A program made the position numbers and the translations under genes. The notes under the pieces are model-generated. The model was not told the DNA's origin. It saw only the letters and a list, made by a program, of their open reading frames with translations, and did no database searches. Below, piece by piece: positions 63,514 through 64,000 of a DNA stretch of 64,000 nt; within the stretch, counting starts at the first letter, position 1; each line of letters opens with the position of its first letter. Source of the stretch: Urophycis tenuis (taxonomy: Eukaryota > Chordata > Actinopteri > Gadiformes > Phycidae); assembly GCA_036785325.1 (NCBI GenBank), contig JAXIVH010000005.1, positions 13,113,218 to 13,177,217 on the forward strand, in the 5' to 3' direction.

Positions 63514-63875
63514 ATAGTAGTGTTATTACTATTATTATTATTATATGAAGATTAAAATAATACATTTGTATAACATATCAAACATTTATTTGTAGTTGTA
63601 ACAATATTTATACGACTCATATTTTTATTTACTTTTACTTATTTACTTATTTATTTATTTTTTTTTACAAAATGTTGGTGTACACAAAAACACATGGTGA
63701 CAAAAAGACAGTGAACCAACTTGCTATGCAAGGCTGCCTCCCCGCAGCGTTTCCCGGAGCTGACAGGGCTGTGTTTGCCGGCCGCCTTGCTAAATATCTG
63801 TTGACTCTTTCAGCGATCATGGCTGCAGAGGAGCGCAGGAAACAGAAAGAGCAGATCAAAGTCCTCAAGCAACAG
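62049..63875 (+). CDS. baz2b: BAZ2B internal exons (AT-hook / coiled-coil region), partial
   Basis: Bromodomain adjacent to zinc finger 2B, a nuclear chromatin reader. Three exons: 62049-62271, 62960-63052, 63814-63875, phases 0, 1, 1, ending phase 0. The first reads VIPRLLAMEGRRGRPPN then RRRKGRPPNVG, two AT-hook-like GRPPN motifs, and ends KLLRKLEAQ. The next two read EIARQAAQMKLMRKLEKQAM and AIMAAEERRKQKEQIKVLKQ, the start of the long basic coiled coil. Gene identity is firm from these blocks. The methyl-CpG-binding-like domain that should precede them is not found upstream in this window, and the DDT, PHD and bromodomain parts lie beyond base 64000. In mammals the gene is divergent from MARCHF7, as here. 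Confidence 0.9.
62259..62760 (+). repeat. 72-bp minisatellite seeded at BAZ2B exon donor
   Basis: Seven copies, first one overlapping the exon end. Copies start at 62259, 62331, 62403, 62475, 62547, 62617 and 62689. The unit begins CTAGAGGCCCAAGGTGAGAG, the last 13 coding bases plus donor. Copies 3 and 4 keep an intact donor; later copies decay. In the exon frame the first intronic unit reaches TAA within 24 bases. Confidence 0.93.
62858..62947. repeat. (CT)n microsatellite at BAZ2B acceptor
   Basis: Serves as the pyrimidine tract for exon 62960. Confidence 0.95.
62960..63052 (+). CDS. baz2b: BAZ2B coiled-coil exon
   Basis: A 93-base phase-1 exon after a CT repeat (62858-62947), encoding EIARQAAQMKLMRKLEKQAM then ARAAKEARKQQ. 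Strongly alpha-helical and basic. Confidence 0.88.
63395..63545. repeat. (TTA)n(GTA)n microsatellite
   Basis: Trinucleotide array in a BAZ2B intron. Confidence 0.95.
63814..63875 (+). CDS. baz2b: BAZ2B coiled-coil exon
   Basis: A 62-base exon with good acceptor (ctctttcag) and donor (CAG|GTGAGA), encoding AIMAAEERRKQKEQIKVLKQ then Q. It continues the coiled coil and ends in phase 0; the next exon is beyond the window. Confidence 0.85.
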
Positions 63876-64000
63876 GTGAGAGATAACAACAAATTGAAGA
63901 ATTTCAAATTTTAATCATTTTTCCATTGAATTATTTTCCCAAGTTGGCATGCCAGATAGTCACTGTGAATAGGCCCCACTAAATGCCGAATGGTCTAATA

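Noticed and set aside
63278..63565. Poly-Tyr, Leu or Val frames
   Set aside because: Translations of TTA/GTA microsatellites in a BAZ2B intron.

Overview
The window is vertebrate nuclear DNA, almost certainly from a teleost fish. Genes are split into many short exons with GT/AG borders. Introns are packed with very long CA/GT and CT/GA microsatellites, fish-type tRNA-derived SINEs and several DNA-transposon remnants. Four protein genes can be rebuilt exon by exon, with reading phases that agree across every junction I called. Their order and relative orientation match the human 2q24 block as I recall it: PLA2R1 - LY75 - (CD302) - MARCHF7 - BAZ2B. I cannot name the species.

Layout. (1) 153-11838, + strand: the 3' part of PLA2R1, 14 exons, C-type lectin-like domains (CTLD) 5-8, stem, membrane segment and tail; the 5' part lies outside the window. 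(2) 13829-41937, + strand: a complete LY75 (DEC-205, CD205) gene in 35 coding exons, predicted 1753 residues: signal peptide, cysteine-rich ricin-type domain, fibronectin type II domain, ten CTLDs, membrane segment, short tail. (3) 41938-46226: LY75 3' flank, a decayed DDE transposase, and the MARCHF7 3' UTR. No CD302-like exon was found. (4) 46227-55134, - strand (5' UTR exon probably near 57.9 kb): complete MARCHF7 (axotrophin) coding region, 10 exons, 836 residues, with a C4HC3 RING-CH domain. (5) 58.0-62.0 kb: AT-rich intergenic DNA with one strong CTCF-like site, a GC-rich block and a 200-base assembly gap. (6) 62049-63875, + strand: three internal exons of BAZ2B (AT-hook and basic coiled-coil region); the gene runs out of the window.

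PLA2R1 and LY75 are tandem paralogues of the mannose-receptor family of endocytic receptors. MARCHF7 is a RING-CH ubiquitin ligase, and BAZ2B a chromatin reader. Nothing suggests an operon-like functional link; the cluster is ancestral synteny.

The most unusual property of the window is how tandem repeats interact with splice sites. Four minisatellites (three in LY75, one in BAZ2B) are amplified copies of an exon-intron junction, so each repeat unit carries another copy of a real splice donor or acceptor plus some coding sequence. In other introns the splice site itself lies inside, or directly abuts, a (GT)n or (CT)n microsatellite. Other notable items are an 896-bp near-perfect palindrome flanked by TTAA, a hAT element nested in another terminal-inverted-repeat element with a perfect 8-bp target duplication, and the missing 5' half of BAZ2B around the assembly gap.
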